64,000 nt of DNA from Lamellibrachia columna (Eukaryota; Annelida; Polychaeta; Sabellida; Siboglinidae), in the NCBI GenBank assembly GCA_963662155.1, contig OY759263.1, positions 7,471,761-7,535,760 of the forward strand, read 5' to 3'. Of the stretch, positions 49,605-62,083 are shown one piece after another. Numbering within the stretch: position 1 is the first letter of the stretch; every line of letters begins with the position of its first letter. The notes beneath the pieces were generated by a model. It ran no database searches and was not told the origin of the DNA. It was given only the letters and a program-made list of their open reading frames with translations. Made by a program: the position numbers and the translations under genes.

Positions 49605-50023
49605 ATTTTACTTTGTACCATCAACGTAAAAGATGTTTCTCGAAAACGGTTAAACATTTGCATGCCAGATCGCGGTGCCCATTCATAAGCACACCACTGC
49701 CACAGGTCACAGGTGTCCACCCAGCATAGGCACTTGTTGCACTATCTTCCTGTTGCACAGCTCATATTTCACTCGCCTACATTGTCTGGAACTTTTGTGA
49801 TCGACGCGTCGCGATAGTGACTCATGTCGAGGCCGTCGTTGAAGGGTGGATGTAGGCTACATATGACACGTTTTTATGTAACACGATAAATTACACAGTT
49901 TTGCTTCAATTGATGGCTTGGATGTCTCAGCAAAACGTTATTACCTTTGCAGCATAGTTTTCTATCAGAACGTTTACTCAGTACTACGACGTTCCGGCCA
50001 CCTGTTGTCTTCTTGCATCTGTC

Positions 50024-50226
50024 TTGAATGGAACAAATTGTCTACAGATTGTGTAACTGCTAGCAGCGTGAATATGTTTAAAAACAAGGTTGACACATAT
50101 ATCAGGAGGGCGGGTTATAAGTAGATGAACATTGTTGGACTCTCGATAAGCCAATGGCTTCCTTGTCCACTTGCCATCTGGGCCTTTGGCTTGGATGGCA
50201 AATCTTGTTAAATCTTGTTAAATCTT
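50024..50226 (+). mobile_element. 3' end of a CR1-like LINE
   Basis: Encodes EWNKLSTDCVTASSVNMFKN and YIRRAGYK then stop (50122-50124), followed by the family 3' tail and two ATCTTGTTAA units. Very similar to the intact LINE. The upstream part is missing. Confidence 0.92.
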
Positions 50227-50757
50227 TCTACCTGTCTTCGAGTATCGTTCTACCTGTCTTCGAGTATCGTTCTACCTGTCTTCGAGTATCGTTCTACTTG
50301 TCTTTGTGCATCATTCTACCTGTCTTCGAGTATCGTTCTACCTGTCTTCGAGTATCGTTCTACCTGTCTTCGAGTATCGTTCTACCCGTCTTCGAGTATC
50401 GTTCTACCCGTCTTCGAGTATCGTTCTACCTGTCTTCGAGTATCGTTCTACCTGTCTTCGTGTATCGTTCTACCTGTCTTCGTGTATCGTTCTACCTGTC
50501 TTCAAGTATCGTTCTACCTGTCTTCGAGTATCGTTGTACCTGTCTTCGTGTATCGTTCTACCTGTCTTCGTGTATCGTTCTACCTGTCTTCGAGTATCGT
50601 TCTACCTGTCTTCGAGTATCATTCTACCTGTCTTCGTGTATCGTTCTACCTGTCTTCGTGTATCGTTCTACCTGTCTTCAAGTATCGTTCTACCTGTCTT
50701 CGAGTATCGTTCTACCTATCTTCGAGTATCGTTCTACCTGTCTTCGAGTATCGTTCT
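50223..50757. repeat. 22-bp minisatellite, about 24 units
   Basis: Unit TCTACCTGTCTTCGAGTATC plus GT, with CGAG/CGTG/CAAG variants. It begins directly at the LINE tail. Because 22 is not a multiple of three and lacks stops, all three plus frames are open; these are not genes. Confidence 0.97.
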
Positions 50758-50878
50758 AATGTTACACGTTTGTTACAAGTGTTAACTTTATGACGTAGTG
50801 AAATCTTAGCTAAGTGCGTCCAGCGTGCAAATAAAGATACGTTTACGTTTGCACGTATTGGAGTCGGTACCATCTTTA

Positions 50879-51504
50879 GATTTAACAAGATTTAACAAGA
50901 TTTGCCATCCAAGCCAAAGGCCCAGATGGCAAGTGGACAAGGAAGCCATTGGCTTATCGAGAGTCCAACAATGTTCATCTACTTATAACCCGCCCTCCTG
51001 AGATATGTGTCAACCTTGTTTTTAAACATATTCTGTAGACAATTTGTTCCATTCATTTATTGTCCTCTGTGAGAACGAGTGCTTCCTGATGTCCAATCTA
51101 CATTGATCCTTTACTAATTTTACCTCATGTCCTCTAGTTCTGCTATCCTTCTTGAGTGAGAAAAACATATTTCTATCAATATTTTCATACACATTCAATA
51201 TCTTAAAAACTTCAATCTGATCTCCTCTTAACCTCCTTGTCTCTAGAGTTGTTAAACCACATTCTTTCAGGCGTTCTTCATAACTAAGGTCTCTCAGTTC
51301 TGGAATCATTTTAGTTGCTCTCCTTTGTATGCGTTCAAGCGTATCTATATCTTTCTTACGATATGATCTCCATGCTTGTATACAGTATTCTAAATGAGGT
51401 CTAACTATTGCTTTATAAAGAGGTATAATTAACTTTTTTCCCTTGTATGTTATGTTTCTTCTAATCAATCCAAGAATTTGATTACCCTTTGAAGCTGCAA
51501 AAGT
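50879..51504 (-). pseudogene. 5'-truncated, almost identical CR1-like LINE copy
   Basis: Minus-strand copy of the last part of ORF2 (RRNITYKGKKLIIPLYKAIV through NEWNKLST) and the 3' tail. It matches the intact element at 30651-34852 nearly base for base. It has a 22-23 bp deletion near 51032 that removes part of the C-terminus. The 5' truncation is at GAAGCTGCAA (51495-51504). Confidence 0.95.
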
Positions 51505-51525
51505 GAGAATCGCACGTGAGAGTGC

Positions 51526-51654
<129 letters not shown>

Positions 51655-51659
51655 GAATT

Positions 51660-52900
51660 TTTATTTCGGGACAGGTAGGTGAATGTTCTGCCCCGTGGCG
51701 ATTTCGCGATGGTGTGTGTAATTAGTTTTTTTTATTAATCGCCCATTAACGTCGCGCACAGTTCAAACTGACTTACTGAAGCATTATGTTGATTGTATCC
51801 ACAAAAAACTGAGAAAATCCGAAATCGCATTCTGGTGCTAGAAACAAGTACAAAAGTTCACAGCACGCAGAGCTGTGTAGTGTAGTAAAGTGAAAACACG
51901 CAATACCTGTCGTTTACTGAAATCGTATCTTCGCCAGGTTTAGCGATCAACGCTCCGTGAATCCACACACCGCTCACAGCAGTGAATAGTGTGCATTCCT
52001 GGGGTAGACACGGACTCACACAGAAAGGTCGTTGATTGTGTGTCGGACGCATTTCTTCAATGTATTTATCGAGTGCCAACTCGGTTGTGATACGGAACCA
52101 ATCGCACTGGATACTTGCGTTTGAAACATACTCGTTACTGAGCAGACCGAAGCTTAGCCGCATTTTCTAATCAGTTTTTAGCTATTAGCACCTATTTTTG
52201 TGGAAAAAAACTTACTTGCTATCTTAGCGACCTGTAGTTATTTTACCAACTTAGGTTGAATGCACTTGTTGTAATTCGATCTGGATAAGAGCGTCTGCCA
52301 AATGATTAAATTGTGGTCTAAGCCATCGTTAGTGGAGTAATGCGCTTGCAGACACAGTGCTCTGTAACTCTGAAAAGTAAAATGCCAGGGTAAAAGGTGC
52401 CTCAACTAGACACTCATTGGTGGCATTACTGCAGACAATACGGCGCCCTTAAGCACAGAATACACACTCGTCAGTGACATGAGTGGAATGACTTTAGATG
52501 TTTTAACAGAGATTAACTGAATGACAATAGAGTGAGCTGAATGAATCAGCTAAACTACCAACATAATGATTTCGAGTCCTGCGAAAACCGTCGAGTTCTG
52601 TGAAAACTGTCGAATTCTTGCTGCGAGGTCGATCGACTTATGCACTAGCAGAGAATTATGCACTAGCAGAGAAGTTGTTATACAAACACGAATACTTGAT
52701 TGTATCACACTACCACATCCACTATAAAAGTTGTTTTTGCCATTATGGTTGTCTACTTGAAAAGAGACAGGAAGTAGCGTATTCATAAAGTATCTTGAGA
52801 GATTGTCAGATTACATTGCTTGTGTTGTGGGTTGGAGCTTTGCGTTTATTTTACATATATATGAATTAAGCTAGAAAAGGTGAAGTTAACTCGATGTGTT
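51660..52900. other. Upstream region of gene 2
   Basis: No coding exon is seen. GGATAAGAGCGTCTGCCAAA at 52283-52302 resembles the conserved 3' tail of L2-type LINEs and related SINEs. A promoter cannot be pinpointed; a 5' untranslated exon may lie here because an acceptor (TCTCTTCCAG) precedes the start codon. Confidence 0.5.
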
Positions 52901-52926
52901 TCTCTTCCAGGAGAAATATCGCCGAT

Positions 52927-55192
52927 ATGGCGAAGAGCAAAGTGGCACAGTGGTGCCTCCTAGCGGTTCTCTTAGCGCTGACTCACGTCTTAGCAGCCAC
53001 AGGTGAGTTATACGTCCCAGTGTTATAAAGCAGCTGCAATGCAGCGCAGCAGGGCACGTCTCCAGCTCCTAGTCATCCCAGTGGTGATCTAATTTACTCT
53101 CTGGTAACACAGTTGTTGTAACAGTCATCACAACATAATATAGGGGGCTTCATTGATAAGGACTTCTGAGATATGTTGTATTGTTAACATAGAGAGTTGT
53201 ATCATATTACGTCAGACTTATTTTTTATTTACAAAACGACGTATCAACAAGCATCAATGTATATACCCAGTAATCATCATTGTCATTCTCGACATTATTA
53301 ATATCATACCCATAACAAGCATTGTCATCCACAGTATTTTCATTATCATTAACAATATCACCACTATTGTCCTCTCTATTCATCATCATCAGCATCAGCA
53401 AAATAAACCTCCCTTCTCCTTTATCGTCTTTCTTTCCCGAAACTAGACAGCTGTTTTCACCAAAGTGATATAATATCTTGGTATATGCTTTACGACTATT
53501 ATGGCATACATACAATTCCGCATTTTTAATTGTGTAAATAATATTTAGCTCAAACGTATACATTAATTATGGTGGAATATGATTTGATTTCATTACGATT
53601 GTGCCTCTGTTTTAGTAAACATAAATGATCCAATTAAATGAACGCAATGATACATTTGCGAGCGTGCATGCGTGCGTTTTCTTGGTTCCAAAAATGCTTT
53701 AATATCTGCAAAGTTTCCAATTGTATAAATTGTTTGATACATCACCTAACATACGTCTTCTTTTGGAGCATCATGTTACCATCGGTGCAATGTCGTAACA
53801 ATAAACCATTTTGCAGTTTTCTAGCCAAGTGTTACACGTCAGTAGTAGTTAGGGTTTGTGTTAATGTGGAATAAACATATGCTAATATCGCAACATATTA
53901 TTTCTTCTAATCAGTGCTCTGTTGGTCGGCAGAGATCAAACAGCAACAAAACAGTTAAAGCTATCATGACAAAAGTTAATGGTGTTTACTGCGTTATTTA
54001 TTTGGATGATTCAGATACGACAACAACGGATGATACTGGCGACCCCACAACGGACGATACTTCAAACACCACAACACAGACCTCCACTGTTGGCGACCCC
54101 ACAACGGACGATACTTCAAACACCGCAACACAGACCTCCACTGTTGGCGACCCCACAACGGACGATACTTCAAACACCGCAACACAGACCTCCACTGTTG
54201 GCGACCCCACAACGGACGATAATTCAAACACCACAACACAGACCTCCACTGTTGGCGACCCCACAACGGACGATACTTCAAACACCGCAACACAGACCTC
54301 CACTGCTGGCGACCCCACAACGGACGATACTTCAAACACCGCAACACAGACCTCCACTGATGGCGACCCCACAACGGACGATACTTCAAACACCGCAACA
54401 CAGACTTCCACTGCTGGCGACCCCACAACGGACCATACTTTAAGCACCGCAACACAGACCTCCACTGTTGGCGACCCCACAACGGACCATACTTCAAACA
54501 CCACAACACAGACCTCCACTGTTGGCGACCCCACAACGGACGATACTTCAAACACCGCAACACAGACCTCCAGTGTTGGCGACCCCACAACGGACGATAC
54601 TTCAAACACCACAACACAGACCTCCACTGTTGGCGACCCCACAACGGACGATACTTCAAACACCGCAACACAGACCTCCACTGTTGGCGACTCCACAACG
54701 GATGATACTTCAAACACCGCAACACAGACCTCCACTGTTGGCAACCCCACAACGGATGATACTTCAAGCACCGCAACACAGACCTCCACTGTTGACGCCT
54801 CCACAACGGATGATACTTCAAGCACCGCAATACAGACCTCCACTGTTGGCGACCCCACAACGGACCATACTTCAAGTACCGCAACACAGATCTCTGATAT
54901 TGATGACCCCACAACGGAGGAGAACGAATCGAGTGTTTCAAGTACAACAACGAAACAGCCATCAATGGATGAGTCAACCACAACAAAGGAAGCACAACAC
55001 GATGAAAGCACAACGACAAGACCAGGTATCTTATTTCAGTTGTTCTAAGTAGTAATTAAACTTGCCTATTTAAGTTGAAACGTATCTATGTTATAAACGC
55101 CATACGGTTGACAACTCAACCAACTCGGGGTGGGTATGTGGTGCTGCCACTAATGCCAGCGTTGTCATAATAATGATTATTATTATTATTAT

Positions 55193-55241
<49 letters not shown>

Positions 55242-55257
55242 GGTGGTGGTGGTGGTG

Positions 55258-55307
<50 letters not shown>

Positions 55308-55323
55308 GGTGGTGGTGGTGGTG

Positions 55324-55387
<64 letters not shown>

Positions 55388-58300
55388 CAGTAGCAGTAAT
55401 AATAATAATAATATTTATTTTTATCAAGCGCAATTTAAAAAAATGCTGAATAATGCTATAATTGCATATACAATGTAATGTAGTCAAATTACACATAAAG
55501 ACTAATACATATAAAAACTAATTGCATATAATCTAATTACATATAAAAACGTTAAAATTAGCATAAATATGTGCACAACAGCGAATAAAATGAAAAGTTA
55601 AATAAGATAAAAAGAAATTAATATTAATTAAAGACTATAAATAATTGTTTTAAAAGAAGAAAACAGATTTTATTATTATTATTACAATATTAACATGCGT
55701 ACAATCATGCGCATATACATAAAGTATGTAAAATATCAAAATAAAATAAAATGTCAGTAAAATGTCAGCGGTATTCTGCTTTAAACATGTGTGTTTTAAG
55801 AGACTGCTTGAACCGCGATAGGTTTCGAATGCACTTTATGGCAATTGGCGGCGAATTCCAAAGTCGAGATCCAATCACTTTGAAGAATCGATCCCCAAAA
55901 CTAACACGCTTTGTTCGCGGTTATTCTAGCATATGTTGTTGCGACGAACGTGTACGCCCTGTAGAGCATTGTTTCTTGAACATGTTCGCAAGATACAACG
56001 GTGCCGTGCCGTCGAGACATCGGAACACATTTACACGGATCTTAAATTCGAATCGACAACTGACAGGCAGCCAGTGCAATTCTTTCAGAATTGGGGTTAC
56101 ATGATCACGGCGAGGTGTGAAAATTATAATTCTGGCCGCCATGTTTTGAATGCGTTGAAATTTATTCAAGTGTTCAAGTGGTAGGCCAGCAAGTGTTCCA
56201 GTGGTAGGCCAGCAAGTGTTCAAGTGGTAGGCTAGTGAGCAGCGCATTCCCGTAATCTAATCTGGAAAAGCGTGGACTAGTAATTTGGTCGCATCGATAG
56301 TAAGGTATCGCCGGATACGACTAATATGATGGAGGTGCATGTAGGTTGTTCGACAGATGGCACTTATATGGTTTGTCATGCAGAGGGATGGATCGAATAC
56401 AACACCAAGGTTACGAACGTTAGATGATGCTTTCAAAGTTGCTTCGCCAAAGGTTACGCGGATGTCCTTCATCAGCGGCAACTTCGACAGATGGCACTTA
56501 TATGGTTTGTCATGCAGAGGGATGGATCGAATACAACACCAAGGTTACGAACGTTAGATGATGCTTTCAAAGTTGCTTCGCCAATGGTTACGCGGATGTC
56601 CTTCATCAGTGGCAACTTGTGTTTTGTGCCGAACACCACAACATCGGTCTTCTCATCGTTCAACTTGTGTTTGGTGCCGAACACCACAACATCGATCTTC
56701 TCATCGGTCAACTACAATAAATTGGCCCGCGACCATTTCCCGGTATCTTCAAGGCAACTGCACAGACGGTCTATTGCGTTTAACTGGTCGTTTCCACTGG
56801 GACAGAACAAAACATAAAGTTGCGCATCATCTGCTTATAGATGGTAGTCCAAGCCGAATTTCTTGATGATGTCGCCGTAAACAGTAACGGCAGAGCCAAA
56901 CGGCACATGCGTTGGGGAAGATTTGTTACTACCAATACACACAAGCTGCTGCCGACCGGACAAGTAAGACGTGAACCACTTTAGCGCAGCGCCTGTGACG
57001 CCATACCTGTGAGTCAGTCTGCTCAATAGAATGGCGTGGTCAATGGTGTCAAATGCAACGGTTAAGTCAACCATGACCAGCACAACAACGCAGCCACGGT
57101 CGACTGCAGACAGAATGTCACAGTGCACTTTTATCAAAATAGTTCCAATTGAGTGGTGTTGGCGATATGCCGATTGTAACTGCTCGTGCAAATTGTTCTC
57201 GTGCATGTGGTCGCTTAGCTGCTTTGCTACAACGCGTTCAATCACTTTAGAAACAAATGCCAGACTTAAGACAGGTCGATAGTTTTGCACCATTTCTTTA
57301 TTTAGTCCAATCTTCTTTATTAATGGCGGTATGTGAATGGTCTTATATTGATCGGGAGCGACAGTCGACTGAAGTGATTGCACTGTGCGTGACAAAATTG
57401 GAAGAAGTTCATCGATTGATTATCTCACTAGCCAAGTAGGAGCTGGGTATAGGTAGCAAGATTTAGGTGGAGCATCAATGATGGTTTCCTTTATATCTTC
57501 TGTTGTTGGTAGAGAGAAGTACTACAGCTCACATGTGCATTAGTTGTTGTTGTCTAACACGTGATCATGTTGTGACACTGTATTACTGGACACTGGACAA
57601 CTCGCTGCGGATACGGCTTATCTTTTCCGCAAAGAACGTTGCAAATCTATCGGCCAATTTGGATTGTGCCTCGTGTGTGGGAAGCTTTGTGTTATTATTT
57701 CTGTTAAGAATAGTGTTTTTCTGGTCTTTTCCAATGGCCTTGATTTTTCGGAGTAGAAAGTAGTCTTAGCATGTAACAGCATGTCATTCACCAGCTTGCA
57801 TTGTTCACGAAACACTTGCTTATGAACTTCCAGCTTGGATTTCCGCCATGTACGTTCACACCTTCGTCTTCCTTGTTTGGCGTCATGTAGATCATCGTTA
57901 TACCAGGCTGTATCTGGTCGCATCCGGACGCTCTTTTCGAGCAAAGGAGCGTGGTTTCAACAATATTCACGAGAGTAGCATCGTAATGGTTGACCAGTTC
58001 ATCTACACTTAATGACTCGAGATCTTCTGGGCGAAACACAGGGATGTCTTGTCAAAAGATATCGCCATTTATTGCGAGTAACTTCCGTTATTTTATTTTC
58101 GTCAGAGCAGCGCGACATCGAGCAGCCCTGATGGTGAACTTTATGGCTATGTGGTAAGATATTCCTAAGTCTGTGATCGCGACATTCCGAACGAGATGTT
58201 CTTCCGTGCAACGGGTCAACAGCACGTCCAGCGTATGTCCCTTTCTATGGGTGGATCCGTGTACGTGCATCGCCATACCTGTCGAGTCCAGAGAACTTTT

Positions 58301-59496
58301 GAGCCGTCTTGTGCGTGAGTCAGCTTTGTCATCGAGGTGGAAGTTTATGCCTCCAATGACAATGAGTGGACCAGATTGTAATACGTGTCAATGAAGCGAC
58401 CCCATTCTTCAAAGAAAGCCGATGTTGTTAAGCCGTTTTTCGCAGATGGCGGCGGGCGGTACATGGCAACAATGCGCATAGATGACTTACTGGTCATTTA
58501 TTAACATGCAGACAAGGCGACGGGTTGTTCTCTGTACTATCCTCACGCATGTGGAACAAATTGTAGAGATAGTTTCGTTAACAATATATAAACTGTTACT
58601 AAGACTACCTGTTCTGCTCATATGCCTTTATTATTTTGTAGCAACTTTATGTATCTTAGTGCCTGTAATGTTACGTTTTATATGTAAATCGCATATTCTT
58701 GATTCCTCTATGTATTTTGTGAAATGCATGTATATTTATGCCTCGGAATTGTAGTTTTAAAGACGCGAAGTCGTCCACAATGTTTCATATTTCCATAACC
58801 ATAAACGAGTTGTAGAGGAACAACAGACCAGTTATGCCCTGTCGCCTGACGTTGAAAGAAAAATGTTGACCTATCACAATGCGGTCACGTGTGCATCTGT
58901 CGTGCATCCCTACAAAACCATCTAAGCATAAATACTAACCTATTAAAATGTGTTAGATCATGAACAATATTACTTTGTGTTGGATATTGAACAATATTAA
59001 TATGTGTTAGATCATGAATAATATCACTTTATAAATTCCTAGAGTTGAACACTACCAGATACTACGGGCAGTTCCGTGTACCAGCGATGATGTTCACAGA
59101 CAGCCTTCAAGATAAAACAACGGATGAATATGCAAAACGGGCAGCAGAAGTGAAAACGGAGGTATGTTGAACAGAAATTATCTTTGACAGCAATTTGACA
59201 CATATAGGTCTAACTCGCTTTTGTGATATATTTCTCGGAGGAGTGTATTTTGTTAATATTAGAAATTGGGTTTCCTCTGTAAACGAATATAACATCGTTA
59301 ATCACACTATTATGGGCCATTCTCTCTTCATTTACAGTAAATAATAACTGTAAAGACAAATGTTTCATTCGTATGTTTAAGGTAGTATTATTCATATCAA
59401 GTATACTAATATACACACGAAGCAGCAAAGCATGAGCTGAAATATGAGTAGAGAAATGAAGAGTATTATATATTCTTTGATACTGTGAATAAAGAG

Positions 59497-59550
<54 letters not shown>

Positions 59551-61286
59551 CTCATTGTTAATATGTTACATTTGACGTTAAAAAAATCATATATAAAAAA
59601 TACTTTACCGATTTTTAAGCTGTTTTCACATTTCTGTTTCTCACGACTAAAGCCATATCACAACAGATACGAAACAAAATAGAATAACATATGTCATTGA
59701 CATCGTTACCTCGGTAAAGAAAATATTTGATAATGCAGCTCTCTCCGACATAAAATTTTATCACGCAGACAGATCCCATACATCCTGGTCTGGAAACTAA
59801 TTGTATACCACATTGTTTGAATATATTGCATCAAGGCAACAGTAAAGACATTGTAAATTCAAAAAGTAAATCATTACAAAGTGTAAATAGTTATTAATTC
59901 TGTGATCTCTACGGGTGATGCTAACCATTGCTATACTACTGTATGTATATAATCAATACATTTATAGAACTGCTTAAATGGTATATTGAATAGTAATTAA
60001 TATGTTTTATGTTAGACGTCCACAGACAGAGTACAAGCAGATAACGGTAATGACATTTCAACATAAAGTAGTCCCTGCTTCTCAGAATGGCATTATTGAA
60101 ATGTTTATGGCCAAGATAAATATGCTAATTAGTTTTAACCATAAAATGTACAGTCTGAAGGAAATGTTGTCTATACAACAATTCATTTGTGTGCGCCAAT
60201 TGGTCATTGTTTGTGAGAATTGTCCATCCATCAAAATGAATGATACGTTATATCAGTCTCTACCATGCGTGTTTCTTTGATATTCCTTATTTGCACGAAA
60301 ACGTAATTTTTTCAGCTTACAGGAATATACAAGAAGAATGAAAATATTGGCTCAAAGCTGGTCGATGTAACTGACATAGCGTTCACGTACGTACGAGGTT
60401 CCAACACTAAACAGCATTATACTCATGACCATTTCTCCACAGTATGTAGACACGTTTGCGAGAACATATATCCCAGTGTAGGTATTATACTTATAATCCG
60501 ATTATTAGAAAGTTGGAACAGTGCAATACCCCTGGAGATATACAGATAGTCAATACATATGCGCTGGTACTAACATTGTATATTATGTGATGTGCAACAG
60601 GAAGGGCAGCGTTCTTGTCGACTTTTCCCTGTGGGTGGATGCAAGCATCGAGGACAAGGATCTGCTGAGAGAAATCCTCGTTAATGAGAAAAAATTCAAG
60701 ATAGGTGGTTTTGACGTGGATCCCAAGAGCATCAGAGTGTCTGGTAAGTTCAACTTGTCTGTCCCAGTTAACACGGTTTTGGAGAAAGTTACCAACGCGA
60801 CTTCGCGTACAAACATCACACCACCTTTAGTTTCCTTTTGTTTGTTACATTCATTATAATATTATCATTTCTAAATATCACAGTACATAATATATAGAAT
60901 GTGTCTCGAGGTAGATGATAGTTACTATATGCATATAATTATTATAATATATCACCCGTTCCGTTTTCTTGTACTGTATTGGTCTGATGGAATATTTATT
61001 AGTAGAAATATACTTAATCTTTCCACTTCATTGTTTCAGACAAAAAGTTGGGAGGAAAAGGTAAATATTTATATTGATCGATTCCAGCTGACTTTAATCT
61101 CAAAACCCTGTCAGGTAAAGGAACCAAATGACGAGGAGCGACCTGAACATTTACTTGTACATTGTAACATTTCTCACGAGCAGCGTTTTATTTGAAAACA
61201 AATACTATTATCATTATTAATACTCTAACTTGTACTTTTACCAATTAAGTTTATTTTAATTTTATAGTTAAAGTTATTATGATCAC

Positions 61287-61320
<34 letters not shown>

Positions 61321-61322
61321 TT

Positions 61323-61411
<89 letters not shown>

Positions 61412-62083
61412 ACAACACCATCTGCAGCTCTGCTTTTGTCATTCCTATAAGTGTTGTCGTCGTTTCAGGTCCAGCTTTCCCGTGGCTGCCGGTGGTCCTC
61501 GGCACGATCCTGTTCGTCGTCCTACTCGTCCTCGTCGTCATTCTCGTCATTTTCACCGTGCGCAAGTTCAGAGAAACTAAGTTGCGTAGATGGGAGTCCT
61601 CGGACGACGAGGAGGATGTCAACAAGCACTACAAGCACTACAGGTAATGATAATAAGCATTATTATCATTGTAGCTGCAACAGTAGCATCAGCAGCTGTT
61701 ATTACTGTTGAAGTTGCTGATTATGGACTTATCGTCATCACCACCATAATAGTTATTGCTGTCGTCGCTGTTATTGTCATTATTAGTAATTGCCATCGCA
61801 GTCACAATCATCATTATCATTAATACGATCGGATTTGTATTTATCGAAACATTTATCATATTACCACAATAGAAGACGGAGAATTGAGAAGTGGCCGTTA
61901 TTAATATATACACGAGCATCATCAGGTCATCACCCCTTCATTGTGTTTATGTATGTGCCTTGTTGCTATAGCCCGACAGCGACGAAGGAACATAGAATGT
62001 GGAAGGAGAGAACGCCAACGATGCCCCCGCTTGATCCAGCAGCGCTACAGAGAGAACGATACGATCGTCAGGGCTGGACGTGA
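52927..62083 (+). CDS. Membrane mucin, signal peptide-Thr repeats-SEA-TM (gene 2)
   Basis: Complete compact mucin of about 575 residues. Exons: 52927-53002, 54015-55025, 59043-59161, 60316-60386, 60601-60743, 61040-61060, 61469-61643, 61972-62083; all phases agree. The start codon at 52927 opens a signal peptide (MAKSKVAQWCLLAVLLALTH, then VLAAT). Residues 26-362 are the Thr-rich repeat domain, 363-473 an SEA domain with GSVLV at 60605-60619, then a microexon, a transmembrane helix (LFVVLLVLVVILVIFTV) and an Arg-rich tail. From 59043 on it is a duplicate of the gene 1 3' end. Relative to gene 1 exon 23105-23249, one base is missing near 62073, giving a stop at 62081-62083. By analogy with signalling mucins it should sit in the plasma membrane as a cleaved heterodimer (inference). 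Confidence 0.85.
54015..55025 (+). CDS. Thr-rich mucin repeat exon of gene 2
   Basis: One 1011-nt phase-1 exon with sixteen 18-residue repeats, consensus GDPTTDDTSNTATQTSTV, then a decaying Ser/Thr-rich end (EENESSVSSTTTKQPSMDES). More than a third of the residues are Thr or Ser, as in O-glycosylated mucin domains. The acceptor is TTCAG at 54010-54014; the donor follows ACCAG at 55026. The 54-bp unit is so regular that two minus-strand frames are also open; these are artefacts. Repeats are almost identical at the DNA level, so copy number may vary between alleles. Confidence 0.9.
55170..55410. repeat. (ATT)n-(AGT)n-(GGT)n-(AGT)n microsatellite
   Basis: About 230 bp of trinucleotide blocks ATT, AGT, GGT, AGT, GGT, AGT, AAT in the gene 2 intron. 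It sits at the 3' end of the L2-like LINE remnant and may be its expanded tail. Confidence 0.97.
55411..58490 (-). pseudogene. Decayed L2-like LINE in gene 2 intron
   Basis: Minus-strand remnant. Endonuclease traces lie at 58490-57900 (IVAMYRPPPSAKNG, HVHGSTHRKGHTLDVLLTR). RT is at 57395-56835 (NYRPVLSLAFVSKVIERVVA, DLTVAFDTIDHAILLSRL, LSGRQQLVCI). The catalytic YADD is changed to a stop followed by ADD (about 56836-56847). The C-terminal part is at 56711-55840 (SNVRNLGVVFDPSLCMTNHI, NMAARIIIFTPRRDHVTPIL, LHWLPV). 55411-55840 is probably its 3' untranslated tail. A tandem duplication of about 130 bp (56350-56480 and 56485-56615) is present. Inactive. Confidence 0.85.
59043..60743 (+). CDS. 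SEA domain exons of gene 2
   Basis: Exons of 119, 71 and 143 nt, the same lengths and phases as gene 1 SEA2. Residues: RYYGQFRVPAMMFTDSLQDK, LTGIYKKNENIGSKLVDVTD, KGSVLVDFSLWVDASI. The cleavage motif is kept. Compared with gene 1, changes in the loop after RVP and in helix 2 show clear divergence, while GSV-VDFSLWVD is conserved. Confidence 0.88.
59500..59547. repeat. (TA)n microsatellite
   Basis: Short pure TA tract in the gene 2 SEA intron. Confidence 0.97.
59700..60300. other. Intron of gene 2, no other feature
   Basis: AT-rich intron between exons 59161 and 60316, longer than its gene 1 counterpart (209 bp there against 1154 bp here). The extra sequence shows no recognised element. Confidence 0.5.
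61287..61412. repeat. (ATT)n-(AGT)n microsatellite
   Basis: Trinucleotide tract before the transmembrane exon of gene 2, at the same place as the (ATT)n-rich tract of gene 1. Confidence 0.97.
61469..62083 (+). CDS. Transmembrane and cytoplasmic exons of gene 2
   Basis: Exon 61469-61643 (175 nt) is the gene 1 transmembrane exon plus nine bases (a duplicated KHY). Exon 61972-62115 corresponds to gene 1 23105-23249 but is 144 rather than 145 nt. The frame runs PTATKEHRMWKERTPTMPPL to YDRQGWT and stops at 62081-62083. The homologue of the last gene 1 exon persists at 62369 (NWSVMRNFSQRNPGQQGD), but the reading frame no longer reaches it. Confidence 0.75.

Noticed and set aside
50154..50793. Three overlapping plus-strand open frames of about 160-200 codons
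   Set aside because: They are translations of a 22-bp minisatellite in three frames, not genes.
53994..55019. Two long minus-strand open frames (about 340 codons) opposite the Thr-repeat exon
   Set aside because: They exist only because the 54-bp unit lacks stops in those frames; composition is repetitive and there is no start or splice context. The plus strand frame joins to exons with matching phase.
55173..55496. Poly-Ser, poly-Gly, poly-Val or poly-Thr coding regions in the trinucleotide tract
   Set aside because: Pure trinucleotide microsatellite inside the gene 2 intron; no splice sites place it in the transcript.
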